Below, piece after piece: positions 16,168 through 25,432 of a stretch of 64,000 nt of DNA. The stretch lies in contig NZ_JAUSZM010000003.1 of NCBI RefSeq assembly GCF_030817655.1, positions 682,001-746,000 on the forward strand, given 5' to 3'. The DNA is from Streptomyces sp. V4I2 (GTDB lineage: Bacteria > Actinomycetota > Actinomycetes > Streptomycetales > Streptomycetaceae). The stretch's first letter is position 1; every line of letters begins with the position of its first letter. The notes beneath the pieces were generated by a model, which worked only from the letters and a program-made list of their open reading frames with translations, was not told the origin of the DNA and ran no database searches. The position numbers were made by a program, and so were the translations under genes.

Positions 16168-17523
16168 TCACCGCAGTCCGGCGAGGAACGGTGCGAGGGT
16201 GTGGGTCAGGGTGTTGTGCCGCGCGGCGGCGAACAGCGGGTCGAGATGGTTCATCCCCTCGTCTGTCTCGTACCTCCCGTACGGGATACGGGAGTTGGCC
16301 ATGACCTCGCGCGCCGACGACACGACCGTCCCCTGCGCGTAGCTCGTCTCGAAGACGTAGAGCGGTGTGTCCAGGCTCCCGGTGTGCAGCAGCCGCAGCC
16401 CCAGTGAGCGGGCCAGGTCGGTGTCGGCGTAGGGATCGACGACGTCGAGGTCCACCGACAGCCGGGACGGCCAGTACCACTCCCACACGGCCGGCTTCGG
16501 GCCACCCGCGTACGCCGTCGCGACACGGCTGATGGGGGTGATACCCGTGTCGACCCAGCCGCGCGGGTCGCCGCTGTAGGCGAGGTGCCCCGAGTGGACA
16601 CTGATGTCGTTCGGCCAGCCGAACCCGGCATCCACCAAGGTGCCCAGCAGACCGGCGTTGGTGACGGGATACGGCGGCCGCAGCGCGTCGGGCATCCGGG
16701 GCTGGAGGACCGAGCGGCCGTCCGGGTCGCGGTGTGCGTACCAGCCGGCGAGCTGGTACCAGATCTGTGTGCTCTCCGCCCGGCTGCCCAGCCCGACTCC
16801 GCTCAGGGTCATGTCGAAGACCGCCCCGCCTTCAATGCGGGCCAGCCGCGCCCGCACCTCCTCCGGAGAGTTGTGCACCGGCTGTCCGGTCCCCTCGAAC
16901 GCCCCGTGCACGCCACCGTCGACAAGTACGAGCGCGGTGAGGTCCCGGTACCCCGGGCGGCCGTCGAAGTCCCAGGCCGCGTAGGCCATCGCGGTGGTGG
17001 CGCCCCAGGAGTGGCCGCCGAGCACCACCCGCCGCCGGCCGCCACCGGCCGCGGCCCGTACGACCGTACGCAGGTCCTCCACGGTGCGGGCGAGGCCCCA
17101 GCGAGCGGCGAAGGCGGAGGCTGCGGGATCCTGAGTGCGGTAGTGGCCGTCCAGGTAGTACCCGGCGGGGTCCTCGGTGGTGAAGCCCGAGCGGTCGGCC
17201 AGGTTCTCCTCGCGTCGGTCGAACGCCCACACCTGCACACCGGGCACCGCCTGCACGAGGTCACGGGCGAACAGGCGGAAGTCGCCCGCCGCCCCGAACA
17301 TCCCCGGAACCAGCACCACCACCGTGTGTGCCGTGTCCGGACCGACCTTGAGCACGTGGACCCGGTCCGATCCTGCCGGACCGCCCCCGCCGGCCACCGC
17401 CAGCGGGACGTACGGCTCGCGCTCCCGCCCGGTGGCGACGGCCGGGCCGGTCGGCAGGGACGTGAGGGCGAGCCCGCCGACGAGCCCACCCAGCACCGCC
17501 CTGCGGGGAAGTCCTCCGGTCAT
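16168..17523 (-). CDS. Exported alpha/beta hydrolase (Tat signal)
   Basis: 451 residues. The twin-arginine signal is LPRRAVLGGLVGGLALTSLP. The hydrolase core follows: oxyanion strand VVVLVPGMFGAAGDFRLFAR, nucleophile elbow GGHSWGATTAMAYA and a late histidine in EGMNHLDPLF. Long insertions (YYLDGHYRTQDPAASAFAAR) make a large lid. The substrate is unknown; a carbohydrate or lipid ester is plausible given its neighbours. The ATG at 17523 overlaps the stop of the upstream Cip1-like gene in an ATGA junction, so translation is coupled and the GTG at 17532 is not needed. Confidence 0.78.
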   Translation of the reverse strand: MTGGLPRRAVLGGLVGGLALTSLPTGPAVATGREREPYVPLAVAGGGGPAGSDRVHVLKVGPDTAHTVVVLVPGMFGAAGDFRLFARDLVQAVPGVQVWAFDRREENLADRSGFTTEDPAGYYLDGHYRTQDPAASAFAARWGLARTVEDLRTVVRAAAGGGRRRVVLGGHSWGATTAMAYAAWDFDGRPGYRDLTALVLVDGGVHGAFEGTGQPVHNSPEEVRARLARIEGGAVFDMTLSGVGLGSRAESTQIWYQLAGWYAHRDPDGRSVLQPRMPDALRPPYPVTNAGLLGTLVDAGFGWPNDISVHSGHLAYSGDPRGWVDTGITPISRVATAYAGGPKPAVWEWYWPSRLSVDLDVVDPYADTDLARSLGLRLLHTGSLDTPLYVFETSYAQGTVVSSAREVMANSRIPYGRYETDEGMNHLDPLFAAARHNTLTHTLAPFLAGLR

Positions 17524-18298
17524 GAGGCGCACCCGCCGACCCGCTCGGTGCTCAGCGCCACGTCGTCCATGCGGACGTCGTACGCCGACGGCGTGGGGTC
17601 GGACTGGTACAACTGCCAGCCCAGCTTGAGTGTGTCGAAGGTCGGGAAGACGAAGTCGTCGGTCGTGCCGCCGTGTTCCTTCGTGGACACCGTCAACTCG
17701 GACTCCTCCACGCCGTCCAGGTAGACGGTGACGCGATTGTCACTCGCGTCGAGGTGGAACTCGACGCACTGCCAGGTCGCGGCCGTGGCGGGAGCGGAGG
17801 TCTTCCAGGCGGTCCAGTCCCCCGTGGCACCCAGGTCGGAGCCGACTCCCCGGAAGTTGGTCTGTGAGGTGGGCACGTACTGGCCGCCCAACGGGCGTAC
17901 CAGCGTGGGGACATCGGAACCGGATGCCTCCGCGATGGTCCAGTGCGCCCAGTCCGGTGCCGTCGGGAAGTCGTTCACACGCAGCCGCAACCGGGCCCAG
18001 AAACTGTTGCCGGGGGGCGCGAGGTCGGACAGGACCAGGAAGGCACGGCCGTTGCCTTCTGTGTGGAGCCGTAGTTCGCGGCCGTGACCGGTGGTGCTGG
18101 GTTCGACGGTCAGTGAACCGTCGGCGGTGTCGGTGGTCCAGCCACGGCCCGCGGTCACGGGGCCGACAGGAAGGCGGTCGAAGCTCTCCCTGAAGAGGGT
18201 TGAGTGCGGGGTTGGACTTGCGGAGGCGGTGGGGGTATCGCGAGCAGCGCGGCCGATGCGGCGAGCAGCGCGGCGGCGATCTTCCTCGTGCGAGTCAT
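17520..18298 (-). pseudogene. Cip1-like / concanavalin-type exported protein with a frameshift after the signal peptide
   Basis: ATG 18298 opens a clear signal peptide (MTRTRKIAAALLAASAALLA) in one frame. The mature protein (LFRESFDRLPVGPVTAGRGW and the following jelly-roll with HWTIAEASGSDVPTLVRP and VEFHLDASDNRVTVYLDGVE) is in another frame. Adding one C to the C5 tract (G5 on the plus strand, 18231-18235) would join them seamlessly. So the gene is either recently broken, phase-variable, or misread at the homopolymer. It resembles Cip1-type proteins, secreted beta-sandwich proteins linked to polysaccharide breakdown. It overlaps the next gene by ATGA. Confidence 0.75.
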
Positions 18299-18420
18299 GC
18301 GGTCAGTCTGCAACATCCGTCACAGCGTTCACATAGGCGCTCTCCTGTATCAGCGAAGGCCCAGTGTTGGTGTTGCCGAGCACTGGGCGCTCGACTCTCT
18401 CGCTCATGTCCTGGTCTTCG

Positions 18421-19159
18421 TCAGCCGATGTGGTAACTGTCCCCGTACAGCTTCCAGTCCAGGGGTGGGTTCAGGTCGAAGTTGCCCTGGCGCAGGAAGA
18501 CGCGTTGCGCGGTGTCGACGCGGCTGGTGTCGCTGTGTGTGGGCGCGCCGACGGATGTTGCTGAGGCTGGTCCAGTCGCCGCCGTCGCCGTGCATGACGA
18601 TGGCGTCGTAGTAGGCGAACTGGCCGAGTACACGCAGGCCGTCCGTCCTGCCCTGCCTGACGGCGGGGTTGAAGTAGACGCGGTCGCGTTCGTCGTTCTG
18701 CGCCTGCTCGAACGCCGTGTCCTGAGCCGCCCTGCGCCAGGCGTCGGTGAAGTGCGGGTCGAGGCCGTCGTGCGAGTCGGTGCCGTTGACGCGGCGCAGG
18801 GCCGGCAGGTACTCGGCGAGGACGTTGTCGGGCCTCCGGTCGGTGTAGAGCTCCACGAGGTCGAGCATGTCTCCGGTGCCGGAGCAGAAGCCGATGATGC
18901 CGGCGGTGTAGCCGCGGCCGTCACCGATGTCCTCGATGTACCGGTACTGGGCCTTCCAGACGAGCGTGGAGTTCTCCGCGCTCGACACCAGTTGCATGGC
19001 GATCTCCTTCGTCGCCGGGTCATCGAGGCCCGGTGCGGCTGCCGTCGCTGCAGCGACGGGCAGAAGGCCGAACACTGCGGCGGAGGTCAGCGCTCCCCTC
19101 AGGGCAAGGGCAGTGCGACGCGAGGTGCGGGCGGCTGGAGCTGTTGTCTCAGGTTCCAC
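18421..19159 (-). pseudogene. csn: GH46 chitosanase, internal deletion plus frameshift
   Basis: The frame starts with an export signal (TSRRTALALRGALTSAAVFG) and GH46 chitosanase sequence: LDDPATKEIAMQLVSSAENS, containing the catalytic Glu, and YRYIEDIGDGRGYTAGIIGF, containing the catalytic Asp, then QAQNDERDRVYFNPAV. At about 18550 the match breaks: roughly 45 residues of the family are absent, and the true C-terminus (TSRVDTAQRVFLRQGNFDLN, PPLDWKLYGDSYHIG) resumes in another frame and ends at 18421. A GTG at 19159 with GGAG five bases upstream is the likely start. Inactive as it stands. Confidence 0.85.
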
Positions 19160-19631
19160 GGAGACTCCAAGCAAATGAACGGAGCCCATGCCGACAGCGA
19201 TACCGCGATCGCGACCGATACGCCTCAGGCGTTTTGCACTGACGGGTTCGACGGGCGGTCGGGACAGGTCGCCCTCGGCCGGGTCGCGCAAACGTTACGC
19301 CTCGTCATCTTCCTGGCGGTGACACCGGCCGGCACCGTAGTCGAGGCGTCGCGCCGTCTCCACCAGGGAAGCCAAGGGATCCCCCTCAAAGGGGCGCCCA
19401 CGCAGTGAAGCCCACGCCTTCCGGCACTGCTCCCGCCACGCTCGCCGACACCGGGCCCATGAGCCGACCATCTTCATGATGTCGAAGGACTGGCCAGGAT
19501 TCGGAGAACATCTGCTCCATCGGCGAACGTTCCGAAGCCAATCGCCACGGTTCGCCACCCCTTCCGCCACATAGAAATATATACAAACATCAGCATGTCG
19601 GCACCGCGGACAGACGGATCCGGAGGAACGC
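19160..19631. other. 472-bp intergenic stretch between divergent genes
   Basis: It contains the promoter regions of the chitosanase remnant (minus) and the gene at 19632 (plus). A 116-codon minus-strand frame (19295-19645) has no ribosome binding site and no family resemblance. No clear operator was found. Confidence 0.45.
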
Positions 19632-20153
19632 ATGCGATCAGCCACGCGTCAGGCCATGGAATGGCTCGCTGCAGCCTCCACCGACCCACGCACCTGCAAG
19701 CGGCAGTGGCACGGAGACACCGGGGTCGCGGTACTGGCCTGCGGGCGGTTCTGGGACGTACTCAGCGTGCCGGAGGACCTGGGCATGCCGGCCCTTGACA
19801 CCCTGTTGTGCATTCCGCAGCCTCCCGGTCCCGCGCTCGCGGACACCGCCGCCCGTCGGGTGGCCTTCTTTCTGCCGCCGGATCCCGAGGGCCGCTGGAT
19901 CGGGTCGGGCATCCAGTACGCGGGCCAAGGAACGTGGCTCGCCGTGCCCGCCCCGCATCGGGCCGCAGGACGGCTGCGCTGGCTGGTCCCGCCCGACGGA
20001 ACCGGGTCACTGTTCGTTCCGGCCACCGTGGAACTGGCGCTTCAGGTGGCGCTGGGAAGGCTCACCGGGCAGTCCAGTACGAAGCGGCGCTGTCCGACGT
20101 GCGGGGCACCGACCGCAGGGGCACGCAACCAGAGCGGTGACCGGCCGGGCTGA
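19632..20153 (+). CDS. Conserved Streptomyces protein, primase/polymerase-N-like
   Basis: 173 residues. GGAGG (19619-19623) precedes the ATG. TCKRQWHGDTGVAVLACGRF and WDVLSVPEDLGMPALD, then ARRVAFFLPPDPEGRWIG and GTWLAVPAPHRAAGRLRWLV, resemble a Streptomyces protein group often labelled bifunctional DNA primase/polymerase N-terminal-like. The catalytic acid motif of true primases is not evident, so enzymatic activity is doubtful. A CPTCGAP pair of cysteines closes the protein. It stands alone. Confidence 0.55.
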   Translation: MRSATRQAMEWLAAASTDPRTCKRQWHGDTGVAVLACGRFWDVLSVPEDLGMPALDTLLCIPQPPGPALADTAARRVAFFLPPDPEGRWIGSGIQYAGQGTWLAVPAPHRAAGRLRWLVPPDGTGSLFVPATVELALQVALGRLTGQSSTKRRCPTCGAPTAGARNQSGDRPG

Positions 20154-20216
20154 CCGCAGGCAACCGCCGCCAAGGACGCTGCGGCACACGAGCTGACACA
20201 CCGCCATACGGCTGCT

Positions 20217-20612
20217 TCAGCGAGTCGTGACCAGTTCGGTCTCGCGCCCTGGTGGCAGTTCGCCGTCGCGTTCCCATCGGCCCGGACCACACGGGATGGC
20301 CGGGTGCCGCTGCAGCCTGGTCGTTGCGGTGCCGACGGAAACGGGCGAGGCACCCTGCGAACCCCGGCTGTCCGGAACCGTCCGGCCGCTGGCCCGCCAC
20401 TCCCTGACGAGCGCGGCGAAGATGGGCGGATCTCCCTGGGCCGTCCTGGTGAAGTCGCCGTGCGGCGCCTGTCTGCCGTCGTTCTTCCAGAGGAGACGCC
20501 CGGTGGTGACGTTGCAATCCATGCTGATGCAACGCGACGGCGTGCGCGGCTGGTACGCCCTCGGACCGGCATGGCCCCATCGGGTGAGGCCGCTTCCTTC
20601 GTTCGGGGGCAT
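20217..20612 (-). CDS. Possible hypothetical protein
   Basis: A 131-codon frame with protein-like segments (SMDCNVTTGRLLWKNDGRQA, DPPIFAALVREWRASGRTVP). No strong ribosome binding site precedes the ATG at 20612; an internal ATG at the SMDCN segment is an alternative. Codon bias is weaker than for neighbours and no family is recognised. It may be a gene or a fragment. Confidence 0.35.
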   Translation of the reverse strand: MPPNEGSGLTRWGHAGPRAYQPRTPSRCISMDCNVTTGRLLWKNDGRQAPHGDFTRTAQGDPPIFAALVREWRASGRTVPDSRGSQGASPVSVGTATTRLQRHPAIPCGPGRWERDGELPPGRETELVTTR

Positions 20613-20669
20613 GCGTTTATCAGACGAAATCGTTACCGAGACTCCCGGCCCTCCCGCCGCCCGAGCCGC

Positions 20670-21011
20670 TCACCGACACGTGACGGACGGGCGACGGGCA
20701 ACGGTCATCGACCCCGGCGGGTCATGGGCGTACTGCGTGAGGAGCAGGGGCGATGTCGTCCGTGCGGTCCGCCCTGTCGTACTCGTCCGGCCCGCGTCCC
20801 GGTCGGCGCCGTACGCGCGCAGCAGGCCCGGCGCCGCACCGAGACGCCCGGCCGTGGTGCGCAGGTGCCGTCGCTTCGCCTTCGACAGCCCCTGCCCGCC
20901 CGACTCGGCGGCCCACACCACGGCCAGGGCCTCCAGGCTCTCGTGCCCCGCCATCACCGGCACGGAGGCCGAGCCGAACGGGTAGGGCACGGCCACGGCC
21001 GGCTGGGCCAA
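20670..21011 (-). pseudogene. Fragment of a GAF-like sensory domain
   Basis: VPYPFGSASVPVMAGHESLE, ALAVVWAAESGGQGLSKAKR and RHLRTTAGRLGAA resemble the end of GAF domains in Streptomyces SpoIIE-phosphatase-type signalling proteins. Only about 60 residues match; upstream and downstream parts of such a protein are missing and the frame begins with a non-standard TTG. Regarded as a remnant. Confidence 0.45.
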
Positions 21012-21318
21012 CGGGTGAGGCGAAGGCAGTGAGCGCGTCTCTCGTCGGACACGCGGATGTGGTGGACTCCGACCAGTCTCGCTCGCACCCCCACGGGGCG
21101 GGCTGATCGAGCGGCCCCTGGCACGGCTCCGCCCCGCGGGTCGAGCCGTGATCCGTTCGGATGTCGGGGGGAGATGGACCGCGGACGTGGCCGCCGACTC
21201 GGCGAACCGGGCGGGTTAAGCGGGTGAAGCTTGAGCCCGCGTCTCCACTGCGGGGCATGCATGAAGCTCGCGGCCGCATCCGGCCGACTTGGCGGACACG
21301 ACGCGCTGGAGGCGAGTG
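21012..21318. other. 307-bp leader of the FAD monooxygenase gene, no gene seen
   Basis: No frame here has family resemblance or a ribosome binding site. It presumably carries the promoter of the hydroxylase gene at 21319; no promoter elements could be assigned with confidence. Confidence 0.4.
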
Positions 21319-22974
21319 ATGAACCAGAGAGCCGATCGAACCGACCACACAACCCACCGGGTCCCGGTCCTCATCGTCGGCGGTTCCCTCGTCGGCCTGT
21401 CGACCTCTCTCTTCCTGGGCCGGCTGGGGGTGCGGCACACGCTGGTGGAACGCCACGCCGGGACGTCCATCCACCCCCGCGGCCGCGGCAACAACGTCCG
21501 TACCATGGAGCTGTTCCGGGCGGCCGGCGTCGAGCCGATGATCCGGCAGGCCGCCGCCACGCTGGCCGACAACCACGGGATCCTGCAGACACCCACCCTG
21601 GTCGGCGACGCGGGCGAGTGGCTCTTCCGTGAGATCGACCCGGGCGGCGGACTGGCCCGCTTCAGCCCCAGCTCATGGTGCCTGTGCAGCCAGAACGACC
21701 TGGAGCCGGTGCTGCTCGACCACGCCGCGCGGCTCGGCGGCGACCTGCGGTACGCCACCGAACTGATGTCGTTCGACAGCGATCCCTCAGGTGTCACCGC
21801 GATGGTGAAGAGCCGTCAGACGGGCGAGCACACCGCCATCCGCGCGGACTACCTCGTCGCCGCCGACGGTCCCCGCAGCCCCGTCCGCGAGCAGCTCGGC
21901 ATCGCCCAGAGCGGTCCTGGTGACCTGTTCAGCAACATCAGCATCACCTTCCGCTCCCGCCGCCTCCCCGAGGTCGTGGGCGACCGCCGTTTCATCGTCT
22001 GTTATCTGACCAACCCGGACGCCGACGGCGCGCTGCTGCCCGTGGACAACCGTGAGAACTGGGTCTTCCACGCTCCCTGGCACCCGGAACACGGCGAAAC
22101 CCTGGAGGAGTTCACGGACGAGCGGTGTGTCGAGCACATCCGCCGCGCGGTCGGAGTCGCCGACCTCGACGTACAGGTCACCGGCAGGGCTCCCTGGCAC
22201 GCCGCCCAACGAGTTGCCCGGAGCTACCGCGCAGGACGCGTCTTCCTGGCCGGCGACTCGGCCCACGAGATGTCCCCCACCGGGGCCTTCGGCTCCAACA
22301 CCGGTATCCAGGACGCCCACAACCTCGCGTGGAAGCTGGCCGCGGTGGTCGGCGGCTGGGCCGGGGAGGGACTCCTGGACACGTACGACGCCGAGCGCCG
22401 CCCGGTGGCGGAGGCGACCAGCGCCCGCGCCGCCGCACGGTCGGTCGAGCACAGTCATCCCGGCTTCGCCCCGCCTCCCGGAGCGGGCGGTGCCCCGCAG
22501 CGCGGCATCCTCAACGTGGCCCTCGGCTACCGCTATCCGCAGGGCGCCGTCGTCGGCACCGACCCCACGACTCCGGTCGTCCCGGAACGTCTCGACCTGT
22601 CCGGTGAACCCGGCAGCAGGGCACCCCACTTGTCGGTACGGCACCGAGGCGAACAGATCTCCACGCTGGACCTGTACGAACGGTCATTCGTCCTGCTCAG
22701 CGACGCCGATGACCCGACTGGCTGGCACAAGGCCGCCCTCCGCCTCGCCGAAGAGATGTCCATCCCCCTGATCTCGTACCGGATGGGCGACGGACCCGAT
22801 GCCGAGCTGACTCCCGAGGGCGATACGGACTGGTCGGCCGCCCACGGCACGACACCTGCAGGCGCCGTACTCGTCCGTCCCGACGGGTTCGTGGCTTGGC
22901 GATCGTCAGAGCCGACCCCGGACGCCGAGTCGGCACTGCGCCACGTCCTGACCACACTGCTGGCAACGGTCTGA
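21319..22974 (+). CDS. FAD-dependent aromatic polyketide hydroxylase (spore-pigment type)
   Basis: 551 residues, class A flavin monooxygenase. FAD-binding start VPVLIVGGSLVGLSTSLFLG, the ADYLVAADGPRSPVREQLGI (DG) motif, RVFLAGDSAHEMSPTGAFGS (GD) motif, and a C-terminal thioredoxin-like domain typical of PheA/TfdB-type enzymes. In whiE clusters the ORFVIII product of this type hydroxylates the polyketide aromatic core. The ATG at 21319 follows GGAGG by six bases. It lies 2.9 kb upstream of the PKS operon on the same strand, with a terminator just after it, so it is a separate transcription unit. Confidence 0.85.
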   Translation: MNQRADRTDHTTHRVPVLIVGGSLVGLSTSLFLGRLGVRHTLVERHAGTSIHPRGRGNNVRTMELFRAAGVEPMIRQAAATLADNHGILQTPTLVGDAGEWLFREIDPGGGLARFSPSSWCLCSQNDLEPVLLDHAARLGGDLRYATELMSFDSDPSGVTAMVKSRQTGEHTAIRADYLVAADGPRSPVREQLGIAQSGPGDLFSNISITFRSRRLPEVVGDRRFIVCYLTNPDADGALLPVDNRENWVFHAPWHPEHGETLEEFTDERCVEHIRRAVGVADLDVQVTGRAPWHAAQRVARSYRAGRVFLAGDSAHEMSPTGAFGSNTGIQDAHNLAWKLAAVVGGWAGEGLLDTYDAERRPVAEATSARAAARSVEHSHPGFAPPPGAGGAPQRGILNVALGYRYPQGAVVGTDPTTPVVPERLDLSGEPGSRAPHLSVRHRGEQISTLDLYERSFVLLSDADDPTGWHKAALRLAEEMSIPLISYRMGDGPDAELTPEGDTDWSAAHGTTPAGAVLVRPDGFVAWRSSEPTPDAESALRHVLTTLLATV

Positions 22975-22984
22975 CTTCAGCAGA

Positions 22985-23021
22985 CGGTCCCGGCCCCCTC
23001 GCCGCGAGGGGTCCGGGACCG
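22985..23021 (+). terminator. Hairpin terminator after the FAD hydroxylase gene
   Basis: CGGTCCCGG pairs with CCGGGACCG and an inner CCCCTCG pairs with CGAGGGG around a three-base loop, with one C/T mismatch between the blocks. It begins 11 bp after the stop codon. Confidence 0.85.
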
Positions 23022-23326
23022 AAGCATGTGGCAGGTCCGGTCCGTGACCGCCAAGTCGGTGATGTCGACGGCCCCACTGCGGTGGCTCGGCTGCCAGGGC
23101 GCAGCCGCGGACGGCGGCCTGTTGCACCGGAGTTGACGAGGCGACAGATCGCGCACGGGGCTGCAAGGGGCTCGGCGATGGATCGCCGGGACCTGGGGCG
23201 GTTCACCCGAGTGATCCCCTTGAGTGGTGGCGGGCGGGCCGCTGGCTGACGGTGGATCACGTCGGAGGCGGGTCACATCAGCTGACGAAGCACCAGCTGC
23301 CCGGCTGTCGACGGAAGGAACGTCAG

Positions 23327-23833
23327 ATGCACTCTGCTCGCATGCTCCTGGCCACTGCGGCGGCTTCGACAGTCCTCGCTCTCGGCGCACCCGGCGCCTA
23401 TGCGGCCGGGGACGACTGGGACCACGCGGACTCCTCCTACAGCAAGGAGCACGACAAGCAGCACGACAAGGACAGCAGCCACGACTCGCCGCGCGGTGGC
23501 ATGCACACGGGTGGCGGTGCACTGACCGCGGTGAACGAGGACGACTGGGGCACCACGAAGGACCCCAAGCACGACCCGGAGACGTACAAGGAGAAGGACA
23601 GCGAGCAGGGCAAGGAGTCCGGTAGCGGTAAGCAGGACGAGAACTCGTGGAGCGGGAAGCAGGACGGCAACTCCTGGAGCGGTGACCACGAGAAGCCCAG
23701 CGGCGGGATGCACACCGGAGGCGGCGCGTTGGCCTCTCCTGCCGTGACCGCGGGCGGGCTGGCCGTCCTGGCCGTCGCCGCGACCGGTCTGTACGCGGCG
23801 CGCCGCAAGAAGACGGCGGGAAGTGTGGCCTGA
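23327..23833 (+). CDS. Secreted protein with duplicated GGMHTGGGAL motif and C-terminal membrane anchor
   Basis: 168 residues. An N-terminal signal (MLLATAAASTVLALGAPGAY, cleaved near AYA) is followed by a very hydrophilic Asp/Lys/Glu/Ser-rich region (EHDKQHDKDSSHDSPR). The motif GGMHTGGGAL occurs twice, at about residues 56-65 and 127-136. The second copy precedes a hydrophobic helix (AVTAGGLAVLAVAATGLYAA) and a basic RRKK tail. The layout is that of a wall-sorting signal, but there is no LPXTG; HTGGG could be a variant. AAGGAA precedes ATG 23327. Function unknown. Confidence 0.7.
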   Translation: MHSARMLLATAAASTVLALGAPGAYAAGDDWDHADSSYSKEHDKQHDKDSSHDSPRGGMHTGGGALTAVNEDDWGTTKDPKHDPETYKEKDSEQGKESGSGKQDENSWSGKQDGNSWSGDHEKPSGGMHTGGGALASPAVTAGGLAVLAVAATGLYAARRKKTAGSVA

Positions 23834-24212
23834 CCCATGCCGGATGAGATAGCCGCCGGGGCCGTCACGCGTGTGCCGCGTGGCGGCCCGGCCCTTTTCC
23901 TGTGCCGGCGGCCGTCGGCCTGTTCGGCAGCCACGGGACGGCTTGAGCCGCGGCGGCCGTGGTCGCCGACCTCGGCGGCGATACGGCCAGGTGCAGCTCC
24001 GGCTCATCACCTGTACGGGTGACCGCGACCGTAGGGCCAAGGACCGCACGGACAGCCTGAGCAACTGCCGGCTTTCGGGCCGGCCGGTCACCCGCGTAGT
24101 GCATACGAGTCGCGCGCCGCCGGGGGCGGACTCAGGATCGAGGCACGCCGACGTCACACCGAAGTGGCCGACGCTCGTCCGCCTCTGCCCCCACGAAGGA
24201 GATGTGCACAGG
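23834..24212. other. 379-bp promoter region of the spore-pigment operon
   Basis: No gene is recognised here. This stretch should hold the promoter of the PKS operon; no repeat or sigma-factor motif could be assigned by eye. Confidence 0.45.
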
Positions 24213-25367
24213 ATGACCACCACGTCTGAACGTGTTTCGGAACCGCTGACGCGACAGCCGTCGCAGCGTGTCTCCCAGTCCGTGTTCGACGGCTCCAGGC
24301 TCCGTGTCGTCCTGCTGGTGGACGTCTACGACGGCGCCCAGCAGCAGTTCCTCGAGGCGTACGAGCAGCTGTGCAACCAGGTCGCGTCCGTCCCCGGGCA
24401 TGTCAGCGACCAGCTGTGCCAGTCCATCGAGAATCCCTCCCAGTGGCTCATCACGAGTGAGTGGGAGAGCGCCCCGCCCTTCCTCACCTGGGTGAACAGC
24501 GAGGAACACGTGCGGATGGTGGAGCCGCTGCACAGTTGTGTCCGGGACACCAGGTCGCTGCGCTTCCACATCGTCCGCGAGACCGGCGGTCCGACGGACG
24601 CCGAGCCCGGGAAGCGCCGACTCCAGACGTCGCCCAGGATCGGTGACGGCCTGATCCGTCACGCGCTCACCTTCACGGTCAAGCCGGGCAGTGAGGACAC
24701 CGTCGCCAAGATTCTCGCCGGCTACTCCTCACCGGAGCCGCAGGTCGACGACACCACCCGGCTGTGCCGCACCTCCCTCTTCATGCACGGCAACCGGGTG
24801 GTTCGGGCCATCGAGGTGCGGGGCGACCTGCTCGCCGCGCTGCGCCACGTCGCCCGGCAGCCCGAGGTACGGGCTGTCGAGGAGGCCATCAACCCCTATC
24901 TGGAGCAGGACCGGGACCTCGATGATCCCGAGTCCGCCCGGGTCTTCTTCACCCGCGCGGCGCTGCCCGCCGTACACCATGTGACGGCGGGCCAGGAGAG
25001 CCCGGACGCCGTGCGGCACGCGTTGTACTACCCGGCCCGCGAGGGTTGCGGTCTGCGGCTGGCGGAGTTGCTCGCCCGGCAGGACGAGGCGGCGGCGGAC
25101 GATCCGAACGGGCCGGTGCTGCGCAGCACGATTTTCCAGCGCGACGACGTCGTGGTGCGGCTGGTCGACGTGCGCGGCGGGCTCGACACCGATCCAGGCC
25201 CCGTGCTCGGTCTCGCGGGCCGCGGTCAGGCGGCCGAGCTGACGGAACTCCTCGACGGCGAAGCCCTCGGGGCGGACGCCTCGGCGCTGAGGGACGGCAC
25301 CCCCGCTCGCCTCCTCACGGTCTCCCGTATGGAACTCGTCACCGACCGCCGCGCGCCGGACGCCTGA
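24213..25367 (+). CDS. SchA/CurD-like polyketide synthesis protein (whiE ORFI type)
   Basis: 384 residues in three modules. Residues about 25-125 are a ferredoxin-like monooxygenase fold (LRVVLLVDVYDGAQQQFLEA). Residues about 150-260 (RHALTFTVKPGSEDTVAKIL) and about 270-375 (RHALYYPAREGCGLRLAELL) are two SchA/CurD-type repeats. This is the first gene of aromatic spore-pigment clusters; its biochemical role is unproven, though flavin-free oxygenation or product handling has been proposed. AAGGAG lies 11 bases upstream of ATG 24213; the longer frame upstream is not coding. It leads the operon 24213-29539. Confidence 0.85.
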   Translation: MTTTSERVSEPLTRQPSQRVSQSVFDGSRLRVVLLVDVYDGAQQQFLEAYEQLCNQVASVPGHVSDQLCQSIENPSQWLITSEWESAPPFLTWVNSEEHVRMVEPLHSCVRDTRSLRFHIVRETGGPTDAEPGKRRLQTSPRIGDGLIRHALTFTVKPGSEDTVAKILAGYSSPEPQVDDTTRLCRTSLFMHGNRVVRAIEVRGDLLAALRHVARQPEVRAVEEAINPYLEQDRDLDDPESARVFFTRAALPAVHHVTAGQESPDAVRHALYYPAREGCGLRLAELLARQDEAAADDPNGPVLRSTIFQRDDVVVRLVDVRGGLDTDPGPVLGLAGRGQAAELTELLDGEALGADASALRDGTPARLLTVSRMELVTDRRAPDA

Positions 25368-25432
25368 ATCCCAGCGCCCGGGCGTGACGGCCAAGCCCTC
25401 ATGTCGATGCAGCACATGTTCGGAGGAACGTC

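Noticed and set aside
19295..19645. 116-codon minus-strand frame
   Set aside because: No ribosome binding site; unrelated to known families and overlapping the leader of the gene at 19632.
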